From an archaeon HR01 (GTDB lineage Archaea; Thermoproteota; Nitrososphaeria_A; Caldarchaeales; Caldarchaeaceae), in NCBI GenBank assembly GCA_002898355.1, contig BEHD01000001.1, forward strand, positions 116,680-180,679: 64,000 nucleotides of DNA, given 5' to 3'. The position numbers and the translations under genes were made by a program. Positions 26,354-35,076 of the stretch are shown one piece after another (position 1 is the first letter of the stretch; every line of letters begins with the position of its first letter). Below the pieces are notes generated by a model. That model was given only the letters and a program-made list of their open reading frames with translations. It had not been told where the DNA came from and did not search any database.

Positions 26354-26842
26354 GTGTTGGAGGTTTCTTCTAGGTATGTTGGGCTGGTGGTTAGGTTTAG
26401 GGGTAGGAGGCCTTCTAGGGAGGTGAGGAAGTATATAGCTATCGTCGTGGTTAAGGAGGGGGTTAAAGGTTCTCTTAGGTTTGCGGAGGAGTTGTCCTAT
26501 GAGATATTTGGGGAGGGGGTTGATCATAGTGTTATACATTATCAGGAGGTTAGGCTTAGGGAGGCTCCTCATGATGGACAGCTACTACGACTCGAATAAA
26601 GCAATTGGGATAGCTATGGAGATGGTGTATGCTCCATTAGTAAGACCCAACACTAGGAGGGATAGGGGATACTTTAGGAAGAAGTCTAGGAAGGTATTCG
26701 GAGTACTGGCCGATAACTACAGGTATAGGCCTAGGGGAAGTCAACGAGTTCGGCGACAGGATGAAGACCAGGAGATACGATACAACAGCAACCAGGATAA
26801 TAGCCAGGCTCATAGCACACGCAGCAAAAAATACTAATAAGG
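26354..26842 (+). pseudogene. Decayed IS4/IS5-like transposase
   Basis: No single frame is intact. One frame gives SREVRKYIAIVVVKEGVKGSL from 26354 and stops at 26599; an overlapping frame then gives DSYYDSNKAIGIAMEMVYAP and RRDRGYFRKKSRKVFG; a third frame continues as GEVNEFGDRMKTRRYDTT and ATRIIARLIAHAAK. Joined, these resemble the C-terminal half of an archaeal DDE transposase, whose last catalytic Glu would lie in the NEFGDRMKTRR segment. At least two frameshifts are needed. Element ends could not be defined. Confidence 0.5.
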
Positions 26843-26879
26843 ATAAAGAAGGCAATAATGGAATTTTTAGACACGCTCC

Positions 26880-27098
26880 GAAAACCCTCAAAGGTTTAAA
26901 CAGCCTAATTGTGCGAGGAGGGATGGTTTCTGCTCACGTTGCGGGGAGGGTTATAAGCTCAAACACCTTCCAAGAGCCTACTGCCCGTTCTGCGGTAAGA
27001 AGCTGAGAACCCGAGGAAAGGGGAGAGGGAAGAAGGATGTTAAGAGGATAGATTTGGATTTCGACGGCTCGGATTCCCAGAATGGAGGACAGGCTTAA
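26880..27098 (+). pseudogene. Truncated copy of the zinc-ribbon gene found at 63 kb
   Basis: Reading from GAA at 26880 to TAA at 27096-27098 gives 72 residues that align with residues 121-194 of the protein encoded at 63093-63677. Shared stretches include DGFCSRC, LPRAYCP, KGRGK, DVKRIDLDFD and DSQNG. The nucleotide match is also high along the whole stretch. An in-frame TAG lies 9 nt upstream and no N-terminal part is present, so the copy is 5'-truncated. All four zinc-ribbon cysteines are kept. It is flanked by the decayed transposase and by an intact IS element. Confidence 0.8.
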
Positions 27099-27181
27099 AA
27101 CCCCTCTTTTTATGGCCTTATCTGGTCTTATTCGGCTTTTTCAACTGTTTCTATATATGACCCAGCAGTTTCTAGACGGTT

Positions 27182-27189
27182 ATTTGGAT
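27182..27189. repeat. Left 8-bp target-site duplication (ATTTGGAT)
   Basis: Identical to 27921-27928 and immediately outside the left terminal inverted repeat. Eight bases is the duplication length expected of IS6-type transposition. Confidence 0.85.
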
Positions 27190-27920
27190 GGGTCCGTTAA
27201 CTTGGTATTACTCAATCTTGATCACCCCTACTAGTCTTCTTAACATCTCCTTCACCCATTCTTCTTGGAATAGTATTCTTAGCTTCATCCAGCTCCATAT
27301 GTGTTCTAGCATGCAGTTCTTCCTCCTACACGGAAAATAGTTATCGAATACTCTAGTCATGTCCTTTATTTTTGTGCAGATTACGCTCTCTATCACCTCG
27401 TGCATCCAGCTACCGAATCTGTATACCCTATGTTCTAGGCCTAGGCTCTTACATGCAGCCAAGTAATGACTCCCACCATCAGTATATACTGGGTGCCTCC
27501 CAAACCTCCTGACAAGCTCCCTCAGGAACTTCTCAACTACCAGCTGGTTCTTGGTCCATGAGAGCCACATGCCTAGAATCCTCCTCTCGAATGGCTCATA
27601 TGCTATAAAGAACCAAGCACTAGAACCACCTATCTTCACCTCGGTATCGTCTATCAGGAATAGTGATACCCTACATCTAGATGCGAAGACGTCTCTAAAG
27701 CCCCATAGCCTCTTCTCCCAGAGCCAGACAGCAACATGACTCACCAAGATGAAAGGCTCTAAAGCCTTAGCGACCTTCCTAAGGCTGTTACCCAAATACC
27801 TGAGGCATAATGCATAGAGGACGACAGGCACCGGAGTCCTAAGACCATCAAGAAAACCCATAAACAAAGAACAAGAGAACCAGGCCATAAACAAAACCAT
27901 AAAAGCAACTTAACGGACCC
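27190..27920 (-). mobile_element. IS6-like insertion sequence, 731 bp, apparently intact
   Basis: Ends are inverted repeats: GGGTCCGTTAACTTG at 27190-27204, and the reverse complement GGGTCCGTTAAGTTG at 27906-27920, with 14 of 15 positions matching. Perfect 8-bp direct repeats flank the element. One transposase gene fills nearly all of it. The size, 8-bp duplication and GG-starting ends are those of the IS6 family. It lies between the truncated zinc-ribbon copy and the methyltransferase gene. Confidence 0.88.
27208..27900 (-). CDS. IS6-like DDE transposase
   Basis: A 230-residue transposase. Candidate catalytic residues are Asp84/85 in LFLIDDTEVKIG, Asp141 in PVYTDGGSHY and Glu171 in VIESVICTKIKDMTRVFD, followed by the family's FDNYFPC motif. 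The N-terminal helix-turn-helix region has LRYLGNSLRKVAKALEPF. The frame is uninterrupted and fills the 731-bp element, leaving 18 and 20 bp to the ends, so the element may still be active. Confidence 0.88.
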   Translation of the reverse strand: MVLFMAWFSCSLFMGFLDGLRTPVPVVLYALCLRYLGNSLRKVAKALEPFILVSHVAVWLWEKRLWGFRDVFASRCRVSLFLIDDTEVKIGGSSAWFFIAYEPFERRILGMWLSWTKNQLVVEKFLRELVRRFGRHPVYTDGGSHYLAACKSLGLEHRVYRFGSWMHEVIESVICTKIKDMTRVFDNYFPCRRKNCMLEHIWSWMKLRILFQEEWVKEMLRRLVGVIKIE

Positions 27921-27928
27921 ATTTGGAT
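27921..27928. repeat. Right 8-bp target-site duplication (ATTTGGAT)
   Basis: Direct repeat of 27182-27189, immediately outside the right terminal inverted repeat. Its perfect identity suggests a recent insertion. Confidence 0.85.
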
Positions 27929-27989
27929 AAGGATAGCCTTCATATAGCCTGAGAAAAATATTAAAAAAGGTTCTGGGGAAACCTATCTG

Positions 27990-28463
27990 ATGCAGAGGGT
28001 ACGGTGTAGGACGGTTCCATTCGTGCCCTCACCCCAAGACGTTGTGGATAGGATGTTAAGCCTAGCTGAGCTAGATGAGGGAGAGAAGGTATATGATCTG
28101 GGATGTGGTGATGGGAGGATACTCTTCACAGCAGCCCGCAAGTATAAGGCCACAGCTGTGGGCGTAGACATAAGGACATCGCTGGTCCACCACGTCCAGA
28201 GCAGGGCTAGGATTCTCAGACTCGATGATAGAGTAGCAGCTTTAAACGCAAACATGTTCTCCACACCGTTGCAGGATGCGGACGTGATAACCCTCTACCT
28301 AACCACCGATATGCTGGAGAAGCTTAAGCCAAAACTTCTGGCAGAGCTTAAGCCCTCAGCCAGAGTCGTCTGCCACGACTTCCCCATACCCGGATGGCGA
28401 CCGATACACTGGGAGAGATTCAACGGCCACACGATATACCTTTACAGAAGACCTGATAGCTAA
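27990..28463 (+). CDS. SAM-dependent protein lysine methyltransferase, aKMT-like
   Basis: A 157-residue class I methyltransferase. The layout matches archaeal aKMT: VPFVPSPQDVVDRMLSLA at the N-terminus, SAM motif I VYDLGCGDGRI, then VITLYLTTDMLEKLKPKL, VVCHDFPIPGW and a final HTIYLYR strand. aKMT of Sulfolobus methylates lysines of many chromatin and cellular proteins with broad specificity. The assignment to that role rests on recalled similarity. The upstream IS6-like element ends 69 nt before the ATG, so the insertion may have altered the promoter. Confidence 0.75.
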   Translation: MQRVRCRTVPFVPSPQDVVDRMLSLAELDEGEKVYDLGCGDGRILFTAARKYKATAVGVDIRTSLVHHVQSRARILRLDDRVAALNANMFSTPLQDADVITLYLTTDMLEKLKPKLLAELKPSARVVCHDFPIPGWRPIHWERFNGHTIYLYRRPDS

Positions 28464-28500
28464 GTCACCGTCGGATTTGATTCAGCTCCTACTCCGACCT

Positions 28501-29478
28501 CTAGATATTGGCCATTTTTCTAATCCTTTCTCCCACCTTCTCTAGTGGATGTTCCGCCATCTTCTTCATGAGCTGTTCTAAAGTTTCATAGGCTTTGGGA
28601 TTCCCTGTCCAGCTCTCCACAAACTCTCCGCTACGAATCTTCTGGAGGACCTCCTCCATATTCCTTCTGACATGGGAGTCGATCACCTTGGGTCCGACCG
28701 TCAGCCCTCCATACTTGGCTGTGTCGGAGACTGACTTCAGCATCTTAGTCATCCCTCCCTCGTATATCAGGTCTACTATCAGTTTCATCTCATTGCATAC
28801 CTCGAAGTATGCCAGCTCTGGCGGGTAGCCGTTGTTCACTAAAACTTCGAATCCGTTTCTTATCAGCTCCATGACACCTCCGACTAGGACTGTCTGCTCG
28901 CCGAAGAGGTCTGTCTCCGTCTCATCTTTGAATGTTGTCTCTATCACGCCAGCCCTCGAGCATCCTACGGCCTTAGCCATGGCCAGTGCGGTGTCGAGAC
29001 CCCTGCCGCTTGCGTTCTGGCCGACGGCCACTAGGGCGGGAACACCCTTGCCCTGTATGTAGAGCTCCCTCATCCTCGGGCCTGGAGCTTTAGGCGCCAT
29101 CAGAACTACGTCGACGTCTGGCGGTGGAGCGATGGTTTTATAGTGGATGTTGTAGCCGTGGGAGAAGCCTAGGGTTTTTCCCGTTTTCAGCGCCTTTTTT
29201 ATCTGTCTCTGGTATACGGATGGCTGCTCGGGGTCTGGGATAAGGATGTGGATTATGTCCCCTTTCTCGGCTGCCTCTTCTATCGTCAAGGGCTTGAAAC
29301 CGTCCTCTAAAGCCCTCCTCCACGAGCTGCCCCCCTCACGGAGTCCAACCACAACCTTAACCCCGGAGTCACGCATGTTGAGAGCTTGGGCTCTACCCTG
29401 GCTCCCATAACCTATTACAGCGACTATCTTATCCTCGAGAGGGCTCATCGAAATATCCTGGTCATAGTAAACCTTCAT
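28501..29478 (-). CDS. ilvC: Ketol-acid reductoisomerase
   Basis: A 325-residue class I KARI, which converts acetolactate to 2,3-dihydroxyisovalerate in valine/leucine/isoleucine synthesis. The cofactor-binding loop is [19 protein letters not shown], followed by [10 protein letters not shown]; the C-terminal knotted domain includes the Mg ligands in [17 protein letters not shown] and [16 protein letters not shown]. It is the last gene of leuA-ilvB-ilvN-ilvC, 36 nt after ilvN. Confidence 0.96.
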   Translation of the reverse strand: MKVYYDQDISMSPLEDKIVAVIGYGSQGRAQALNMRDSGVKVVVGLREGGSSWRRALEDGFKPLTIEEAAEKGDIIHILIPDPEQPSVYQRQIKKALKTGKTLGFSHGYNIHYKTIAPPPDVDVVLMAPKAPGPRMRELYIQGKGVPALVAVGQNASGRGLDTALAMAKAVGCSRAGVIETTFKDETETDLFGEQTVLVGGVMELIRNGFEVLVNNGYPPELAYFEVCNEMKLIVDLIYEGGMTKMLKSVSDTAKYGGLTVGPKVIDSHVRRNMEEVLQKIRSGEFVESWTGNPKAYETLEQLMKKMAEHPLEKVGERIRKMANI

Positions 29479-29514
29479 GCGCGGGTCATCTTCAAGCCAT
29501 GATAAAACTCTTCA

Positions 29515-29769
29515 CTAGGCCTCCGGCTCGCTCAGCTTGAGTAGACGGGTTTTGTGAAAGTATGGGAAGTTGAGAAGCTTCCGCGCCAGCCATTCACCCT
29601 TCTCCTCCCTGCCCACTAGAGTGAGTGTGGCAGACAGTCTCTGCCCTCCATCCATGCTGTTGATGCTGATGTTCTCCAATGAAAGACCTCCCTGCTTCAC
29701 CGTCAGCATTAATTTAGCGACTGCGTCTAGGCTGTTCATAAGCTCCACGTATAGGAGTAGCCTCATCAT
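29515..29769 (-). CDS. ilvN: Acetolactate synthase regulatory subunit (short ACT-domain form)
   Basis: 84 residues from the ATG at 29769, overlapping the ilvB stop as ATGA; a longer frame up to 29841 lies inside ilvB and was rejected. The sequence MRLLLYVELMNSLDAVAKLM reads as an ACT domain, the valine-binding regulatory module. The bacterial small subunit has about 160 residues with a second domain, so this is the minimal form. Identification leans on position between ilvB and ilvC. Confidence 0.75.
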   Translation of the reverse strand: MMRLLLYVELMNSLDAVAKLMLTVKQGGLSLENISINSMDGGQRLSATLTLVGREEKGEWLARKLLNFPYFHKTRLLKLSEPEA

Positions 29770-31496
29770 CAGAACCTTTCCATACTCAGAACACGGGCAC
29801 CTATCTCGAAGCCGGGCGGTAGCTTGACATCCGTAAGCCATCTCCCAGGAGGCACCATAGGAAACACTAGCTCACCCCTGTCCACCGGAACATCCACAGT
29901 GAGCGCTTGGTTGTTTCTCAAGGCACGCTTAACAGCCTTTAAGAGCTCATCATATGACTCGGCTCTAATGGCCTCAACCCCAAAGGACTCGGACAGCTTC
30001 ACCAGGTCAGTTCTATCCGTATAATCCACATCCTTGTATCTTTTATTGTAAAACATATCCTGCCACTGCCTCACCATTCCCAGAGCCCTGTTGTCAAAGA
30101 TAACTGTAATGACTGGAAGGTTGTAATCGACTACGCATGCAAGGGTTTGGCAGGTCATGATAAAGCTTCCATCCCCGTCTAGGTCTACAACGGGCCTGTC
30201 AGGGGCCGCTGCCTTGGCTCCCAGGGCTGCGGGTAGGCCGAAACCCATGGTTCCCAGCCCGCCGCTCGTTATCCACGTACCAGCCATCCTTGACTTCCAG
30301 AAGAGCTGAGCCCACATCTGATGCTGTCCCACCCCCGTTGTTACTATCGTCTCAGGCGGAAGCCCACGGCTTAGAAGATCCACAACTTTCCAGCTATGTA
30401 ATGTCTTGCCGTCGTCCATGGAGAGCATATATTCCTCGTATGCAGCCCCTATCTCCCTCAATCTCTGGACAAACGGCGATTCAGGCCTCTTCGCAGCGAC
30501 GTGTTTAAGGTATTCTACGAGCTCTCTCAGAACGCGGCGGGCGTCTCCGGGTAGAGCGATGGTGGGTTTTGCGTTCTTGCCGAATTCGCTTGGGTCAATA
30601 TCTATGTGGATGATCTTACGGTTGCGCTCAAATTCTTTAGCCGGGCCGACAGCCCTGTCAGAGAGTCTAGACCCTACACAGATTATGAGGTCTGACTCCG
30701 TAACAGCCAGGTCCGCCTCAACCCTTCCATGCATCCCAACAACCCCGAAGACCAGCGGATGGTTCTCCGGCACCGAGGACTTGCCCATAGTAGTAGTCAC
30801 TATGGGACATGCTAGATGCTCAGCCAATTCCAGGACCTCGGCGGAGGCGCCGCTGTATATAACCCCGCCACCACATAATATCACTGGTTTTTCCGCCTCA
30901 ACCATCAGCTTCACCGACTCCATTATCGCATCTAGGGGTGGCTCCGGCGGGGTTGAATAGAAATAGGGCTCTGGCGACAGAGGCTTGAAATCGTCCTCCA
31001 CCTCCTCCTGTTGTACATCCCTAGGAATATCGAGGAGGGTTGGGCCCGGCCTATTGCAGACTGCTATGGAATAGGCGTTGACAAACTCCTGGGATAGACG
31101 ACGAGAATCTTTCACAGTCACAGCGTATTTTATATGGGGTAGGACCATCCCTACAATATCGGCCTCCTGGAAGGCGTCGGTACCCATGAATGCTCTAACC
31201 ACCTGCCCTGTTATCGCCACCACAGGAACGCTGTCCATTGCTGCATCAACAAGCCCGGTAATCAGGTTGGTGGCTCCAGGGCCTGAGGTCCCGCTACATA
31301 TCCCCGGCCTTCCCTTTATCTTGGCATAACCCTCTGCGGCGTGGGCGGCCTCCTGCTCATGCCTCACCAAGATGCTGGTGATATCGGAGTTGATGATTGC
31401 ATCGTAGAAGGGCATGTTGGCGCCGCCAGGAATCCCGAAGATGACCTCAACCCCCGAGGCCCTCATCTGCTTTACGAGATGGTCTGCGCTTCTCAT
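29769..31496 (-). CDS. ilvB: Acetolactate synthase large subunit
   Basis: A 575-residue ThDP-dependent enzyme that condenses two pyruvates, or pyruvate and 2-oxobutyrate. The catalytic Glu lies in VRHEQEAAHAAEGYAK, and the ThDP-Mg motif is LDGDGSFIMTCQTLACVVDYNLP. FAD-domain features such as HIDIDPSEFGKN are also present. It starts just after the leuA stop (1-nt gap) and overlaps ilvN by 1 nt. Length and domain order are standard. Confidence 0.96.
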   Translation of the reverse strand: MRSADHLVKQMRASGVEVIFGIPGGANMPFYDAIINSDITSILVRHEQEAAHAAEGYAKIKGRPGICSGTSGPGATNLITGLVDAAMDSVPVVAITGQVVRAFMGTDAFQEADIVGMVLPHIKYAVTVKDSRRLSQEFVNAYSIAVCNRPGPTLLDIPRDVQQEEVEDDFKPLSPEPYFYSTPPEPPLDAIMESVKLMVEAEKPVILCGGGVIYSGASAEVLELAEHLACPIVTTTMGKSSVPENHPLVFGVVGMHGRVEADLAVTESDLIICVGSRLSDRAVGPAKEFERNRKIIHIDIDPSEFGKNAKPTIALPGDARRVLRELVEYLKHVAAKRPESPFVQRLREIGAAYEEYMLSMDDGKTLHSWKVVDLLSRGLPPETIVTTGVGQHQMWAQLFWKSRMAGTWITSGGLGTMGFGLPAALGAKAAAPDRPVVDLDGDGSFIMTCQTLACVVDYNLPVITVIFDNRALGMVRQWQDMFYNKRYKDVDYTDRTDLVKLSESFGVEAIRAESYDELLKAVKRALRNNQALTVDVPVDRGELVFPMVPPGRWLTDVKLPPGFEIGARVLSMERF

Positions 31497-31497
31497 C

Positions 31498-33042
31498 TCA
31501 GCTCACCCTTATTGATGATTGGGAGACGAGTATCTGGTGGACTGCACTGGTCACCGCGGAGACCACCGCCTTGGCTGGGTCTATGTCCAGCCCACGTCCT
31601 ACAGCCTTCACATCCTTCACCAATACCTCCACCTCAGCCTCTGCTGGATGTCTATCATCATGGGTTGAGTAAATTTTCACATCCAAAAGCTCGACATCGG
31701 CCAGTTTCCTAACAGCATCGAGTACTGCTGAGAGAGATGCAAGCACGGCTGTCTTCCCAGACCCTCCGCCTTTCACCTGCTCGCCCGCTATTGAGATGTC
31801 ACAGAAGGCTTCATACTCGCTGTCGGCTTTCGCAATTCTAAGACCTAACACTTTAGATCTCTCAGGACTCTTAGAGCCGTAGACCTGGTCAGCTATGTTG
31901 AGTACTGTCTCCTCTGAAACTTTACCACCCGAGTCTCCGATCTCCTTTATCAAAGACAAAACCCTGCCTATCTTCTCCCTTTCGATGTTGAATCCGTATT
32001 CCCTAAGTAATGCCTCCACCCCATGTATTCCAGAGTGCTTTCCATAGACTATGCGTCTTCTGCGGCCGAAGTTTTCAGGCATCACCGGCTCATATGTCAG
32101 CGGACTTCCTAGAACCCCGTGGACATGGATGCCGCTCTCGTGGGCGAATGCGTTGTCTCCAACTACTGCCTTATTTTTGGGGACCGTAATTCCTGTAAGC
32201 TTCTCCACAAGCCTTGATGTCTCATATATCTTCTCGAATCGTATATTGGTCTCCAAGCCGTAAAGGAATTTAAGAGCAGCCACGATCTCTTCAAGGCTGG
32301 CGTTGCCGGCCCGCTCTCCAATACCGTTGATTGTAGCGTGTACTATCTCGGCTCCTGCCTCCACGCCTGCTAGGGAGTTGGCTACTGCTAATCCGAAGTC
32401 ATCGTGGCAGTGGACCGCTACGGGGATCTTAACCGCCTTCTTAACCTCTGCCACTATCCGTTTCATAATGTGTGGGATGGCGGTTCCTACGGTATCCGGT
32501 ATGTCTAGGCTGTCAGCCCCCGCCTTCTCCACCTCCTGAAAAACTTTGATGAGGAAGGGGAGGTCAGTCCTTGTCGCGTCTTCAGCCGAGAAATGCACTG
32601 TGAATCCATGGGATTTAGCATACTCAACCATCGAGACAGCCCTCTCCAACACCTGCTCCCTGGACATCATCAGCTTATACTTCAGATGTATATCGGATGT
32701 GGCTATGAAGACATGTATCCACTCCGAACCTACGTCTATTGCTGCATCGATATCCCCTTTGTCGCATCTGGCTAGGACGCATATTTTGGAGCCGAGCCCC
32801 ATCCTCGCTATCTCCTTTATTGCTTCCATCTCCCCCTTTGAGACACGTGGAAAGCCTGCCTCTATGATGTCTACGCCCAGCTGGTCCAGCGCCTCGGCCA
32901 GCCTTATCTTGTCCTGTGGCTTCAGAGCCGCCCCCGGTGTCTGCTCACCATCCCTCAGTGTCGTGTCAAAAAGATAGACCCGATGGGGGAGGTGGTATTC
33001 GGTTTGGAGAAGTTTTTGCCACGCCATCGCCATCACCCACAT
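31498..33042 (-). CDS. leuA: 2-isopropylmalate synthase
   Basis: A 514-residue acetyl-CoA condensing enzyme at the start of leucine synthesis. The catalytic barrel begins FDTTLRDGEQTPGAAL, the metal-binding HCHDDFGLAVANSL follows, and HESGIHVHG marks the end of the barrel. A C-terminal regulatory dimer domain is present (about residues 385-500), with SGKTAVLASLSAVLDAV. Citramalate synthase is the main alternative. Start alternatives at Met4 and Met6 exist. It is the first gene of the leuA-ilvB-ilvN-ilvC operon, divergent from 33217. Confidence 0.9.
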   Translation of the reverse strand: MWVMAMAWQKLLQTEYHLPHRVYLFDTTLRDGEQTPGAALKPQDKIRLAEALDQLGVDIIEAGFPRVSKGEMEAIKEIARMGLGSKICVLARCDKGDIDAAIDVGSEWIHVFIATSDIHLKYKLMMSREQVLERAVSMVEYAKSHGFTVHFSAEDATRTDLPFLIKVFQEVEKAGADSLDIPDTVGTAIPHIMKRIVAEVKKAVKIPVAVHCHDDFGLAVANSLAGVEAGAEIVHATINGIGERAGNASLEEIVAALKFLYGLETNIRFEKIYETSRLVEKLTGITVPKNKAVVGDNAFAHESGIHVHGVLGSPLTYEPVMPENFGRRRRIVYGKHSGIHGVEALLREYGFNIEREKIGRVLSLIKEIGDSGGKVSEETVLNIADQVYGSKSPERSKVLGLRIAKADSEYEAFCDISIAGEQVKGGGSGKTAVLASLSAVLDAVRKLADVELLDVKIYSTHDDRHPAEAEVEVLVKDVKAVGRGLDIDPAKAVVSAVTSAVHQILVSQSSIRVS

Positions 33043-33216
33043 ACTCTAAGAATAGCCCTAGTCGAGGGCCCTTCCAGACATATGAAGCCTAGGCTGGATG
33101 GAGCAATAATCTCACTCCTCTGCGTTCTGTCATTCTGTAGTGGATATATTTAAATGTTGTAGAACACCACTGTTCTAGAAAATAGCGTTATCAGCCAGAG
33201 CTCTTTTAGGAAAACC
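33043..33216. promoter_or_regulatory. Divergent promoter region of leuA and the membrane protein/biotin ligase pair
   Basis: 174 nt without a gene. A TATA-like atatatttaaa lies at 33143-33153 and can serve the rightward genes. A perfect inverted repeat, TAGAACA-CCAC-TGTTCTA, spans 33160-33177, directly downstream of that TATA box near the expected start of transcription. Either direction could be controlled. Confidence 0.5.
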
Positions 33217-33492
33217 ATGTATAGGACGGTATTCATGGCTGTCTGGGTAGTTCTGACGGTTTTGGGGCTTTCATGGGGGGTGCTATATGAGTGGCCTGAT
33301 AACGTCCACATAGACTATGGATTCCCCCTTGTCTGGGCGACCCACACGGTAGTTACGTTTGTAGGCGCCGCCGATATATGGAGGGTTGAAATGACAAGCC
33401 TTGTGTTTGACCTTGTTTTCTGGCTTGGCCTCATGATTTTGGGCGCCCATATGGTGGATTGGGCCATTAAGGGGAGAAAAAGTAAAGCATAA
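33217..33492 (+). CDS. Small membrane protein of unknown function
   Basis: A 91-residue protein with two to three hydrophobic segments (about residues 5-22, 35-50 and 60-80) and a short basic tail ending KGRKSKA. No family is recognised. It is 8 nt upstream of the biotin ligase gene and probably cotranscribed. The upstream region contains the TAGAACA inverted repeat. Confidence 0.6.
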   Translation: MYRTVFMAVWVVLTVLGLSWGVLYEWPDNVHIDYGFPLVWATHTVVTFVGAADIWRVEMTSLVFDLVFWLGLMILGAHMVDWAIKGRKSKA

Positions 33493-33500
33493 TTGTCCAT

Positions 33501-34274
33501 ATGTATGATGTATATTGGTCTGTTTTGGGTCAGAGGCTCGAAATTAGGGTTGTGGAGCTGGGCGATGTAGGCTCGACAATGGACGAGGCTAGGAATCTAG
33601 GGGCTGTGGATGAGATGACGGTTGTTGTCGCTAGAAGTCAGGCGGCCGGTGTAGGGAGATTTGGTAGGAGGTGGTATTCGCCGCCGGGTGGGCTATGGTT
33701 CACAGTAATCACCTATCCCCGCCAGAGCGCCACAGCCTCACCACTCCTAACATTATCCACCTCCCTCGCAGTATGCAGGGGAATATCCAAAACAACAGGG
33801 CTACAGCCCAGTATTAGATGGCCCAACGACATCTATCTAAACGGGAGGAAGGTGGGAGGGGTCTTGGCTGAGATGGATGTTGTGGGAGACACCATCACCC
33901 GCGCCTTACTCGGCGTAGGTGTCAACGCCAATTTTGAGGTGGATGAACTACCAGAACAGGTAAGAGCTGAGGCTACGACCTTACGCCATGAGCTAGGGTC
34001 GGAGATAAGCCTTCAGCAACTGCTATCCAACATACTTGCCGAGCTGCGAGACCTCTATGAATCTTTCAAGGCTGGCTGGAGGCTTGAAATCCTGCGGGAC
34101 ATCAAAGAGGGTATGGAGATGATGGGTGAGCCGGTAAGCATCCACCTCTCCCAGGGAACTCAATTAATAGCGGTCCTCGAAGATTTAGATGAGCTGGGCA
34201 GGATAGCTGTTAGACTAGAGCAGGATAGGATATTCCTGTCGCCGGGTGACATCGAAAGGATTACACCACTCTAG
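33501..34274 (+). CDS. birA: Biotin--protein ligase
   Basis: A 257-residue enzyme that attaches biotin to carboxylase carrier domains through biotinyl-AMP. The N-terminal substrate region GDVGSTMDEAR, the nucleotide-binding loop GVGRFGRRWYSPPGGLWFTV (the usual GRGRxGRxW pattern with modest change) and the biotin-binding WPNDIYLNGRKVGGVLAEM are all present. It has the C-terminal cap domain but no N-terminal helix-turn-helix, so it is not a BirA-type repressor. No biotin carboxylase gene lies in the window. Confidence 0.92.
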   Translation: MYDVYWSVLGQRLEIRVVELGDVGSTMDEARNLGAVDEMTVVVARSQAAGVGRFGRRWYSPPGGLWFTVITYPRQSATASPLLTLSTSLAVCRGISKTTGLQPSIRWPNDIYLNGRKVGGVLAEMDVVGDTITRALLGVGVNANFEVDELPEQVRAEATTLRHELGSEISLQQLLSNILAELRDLYESFKAGWRLEILRDIKEGMEMMGEPVSIHLSQGTQLIAVLEDLDELGRIAVRLEQDRIFLSPGDIERITPL

Positions 34275-34308
34275 AAATGTTTTTGAGTAGGTAGTAAAGC
34301 TTCAACCC

Positions 34309-35019
34309 ATGCAGCAGCCGCAGCATCTCAAGGCAAAGGAGGTAGCTGCTAGGGCTATCGTGGCAGGCGACCCAGCACGTGTTGTACAGCTCTCCAAAAT
34401 GCTTGAGGACGCCAAGCTGGTAAATGAGAACAGAGGCTTCATTACATACAATGGCTCATACCGCGGGGTGCCTGTCACAGTTGCTTGCCATGGTGTGGGA
34501 GGGCCGTCACTCGGTATTGTTTTCGAGGAACTGGCCATGTTGGGGGCGCGTGTAATAGTCAGGTTGGGCTCAACGGGCGCCTTCTTGAAGGGTATGAAGA
34601 TTGGTGAGGCCGTTATCCCCACAGGCGCCGCATATATTGGCGGGACGCTACAACAATACATTCCCGACGCCCACATCACACCGGTGCCTAGCTTTGATGT
34701 AACAACGGAGCTTGTCAACGCCGTAAAGAGCGAGGGGCTGAAATACTATGTAGGTCCTGTATTCTCCAGCGACGCCTTCTACGCTGAAGACCCACAATTC
34801 GTCACTAAATGGGTCTCCCGTGGATATATAGCTGTGGAGATGGAGTGCGCAACGCTTTTCGGCCTCGGCATGATGAAGGGTGTGAAAACTGGGTCTATCC
34901 TACTCATCAGCGACAACTTGGCCGAGATGACGCCTATGGTTGATGCTGAATATCTTAAACCCTATGTTGAGAGGGCTGGCCGTGCGGTACTCCAAGCCAT
35001 TACAAAAGTAGAAGTCTAG
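34309..35019 (+). CDS. Nucleoside phosphorylase (PNP/UDP/MTAP family)
   Basis: A 236-residue phosphorylase of the hexameric class. Evidence: phosphate-binding GDPARV near the N-terminus, RLGSTGAFLKGMKIGEAVI, and the ribose-binding VEMECATLFGLGMMKGVKTG, followed by the catalytic-Asp region LLISDNL. Archaeal members include 5'-methylthioadenosine phosphorylase and purine nucleoside phosphorylase; the base cannot be decided. It begins 34 nt after the biotin ligase gene. Confidence 0.9.
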   Translation: MQQPQHLKAKEVAARAIVAGDPARVVQLSKMLEDAKLVNENRGFITYNGSYRGVPVTVACHGVGGPSLGIVFEELAMLGARVIVRLGSTGAFLKGMKIGEAVIPTGAAYIGGTLQQYIPDAHITPVPSFDVTTELVNAVKSEGLKYYVGPVFSSDAFYAEDPQFVTKWVSRGYIAVEMECATLFGLGMMKGVKTGSILLISDNLAEMTPMVDAEYLKPYVERAGRAVLQAITKVEV

Positions 35020-35076
35020 AGATTCTAGAAAAGTATTCTATTCACCCTTAATAACGGATTAAACCAGCCCCCCATC

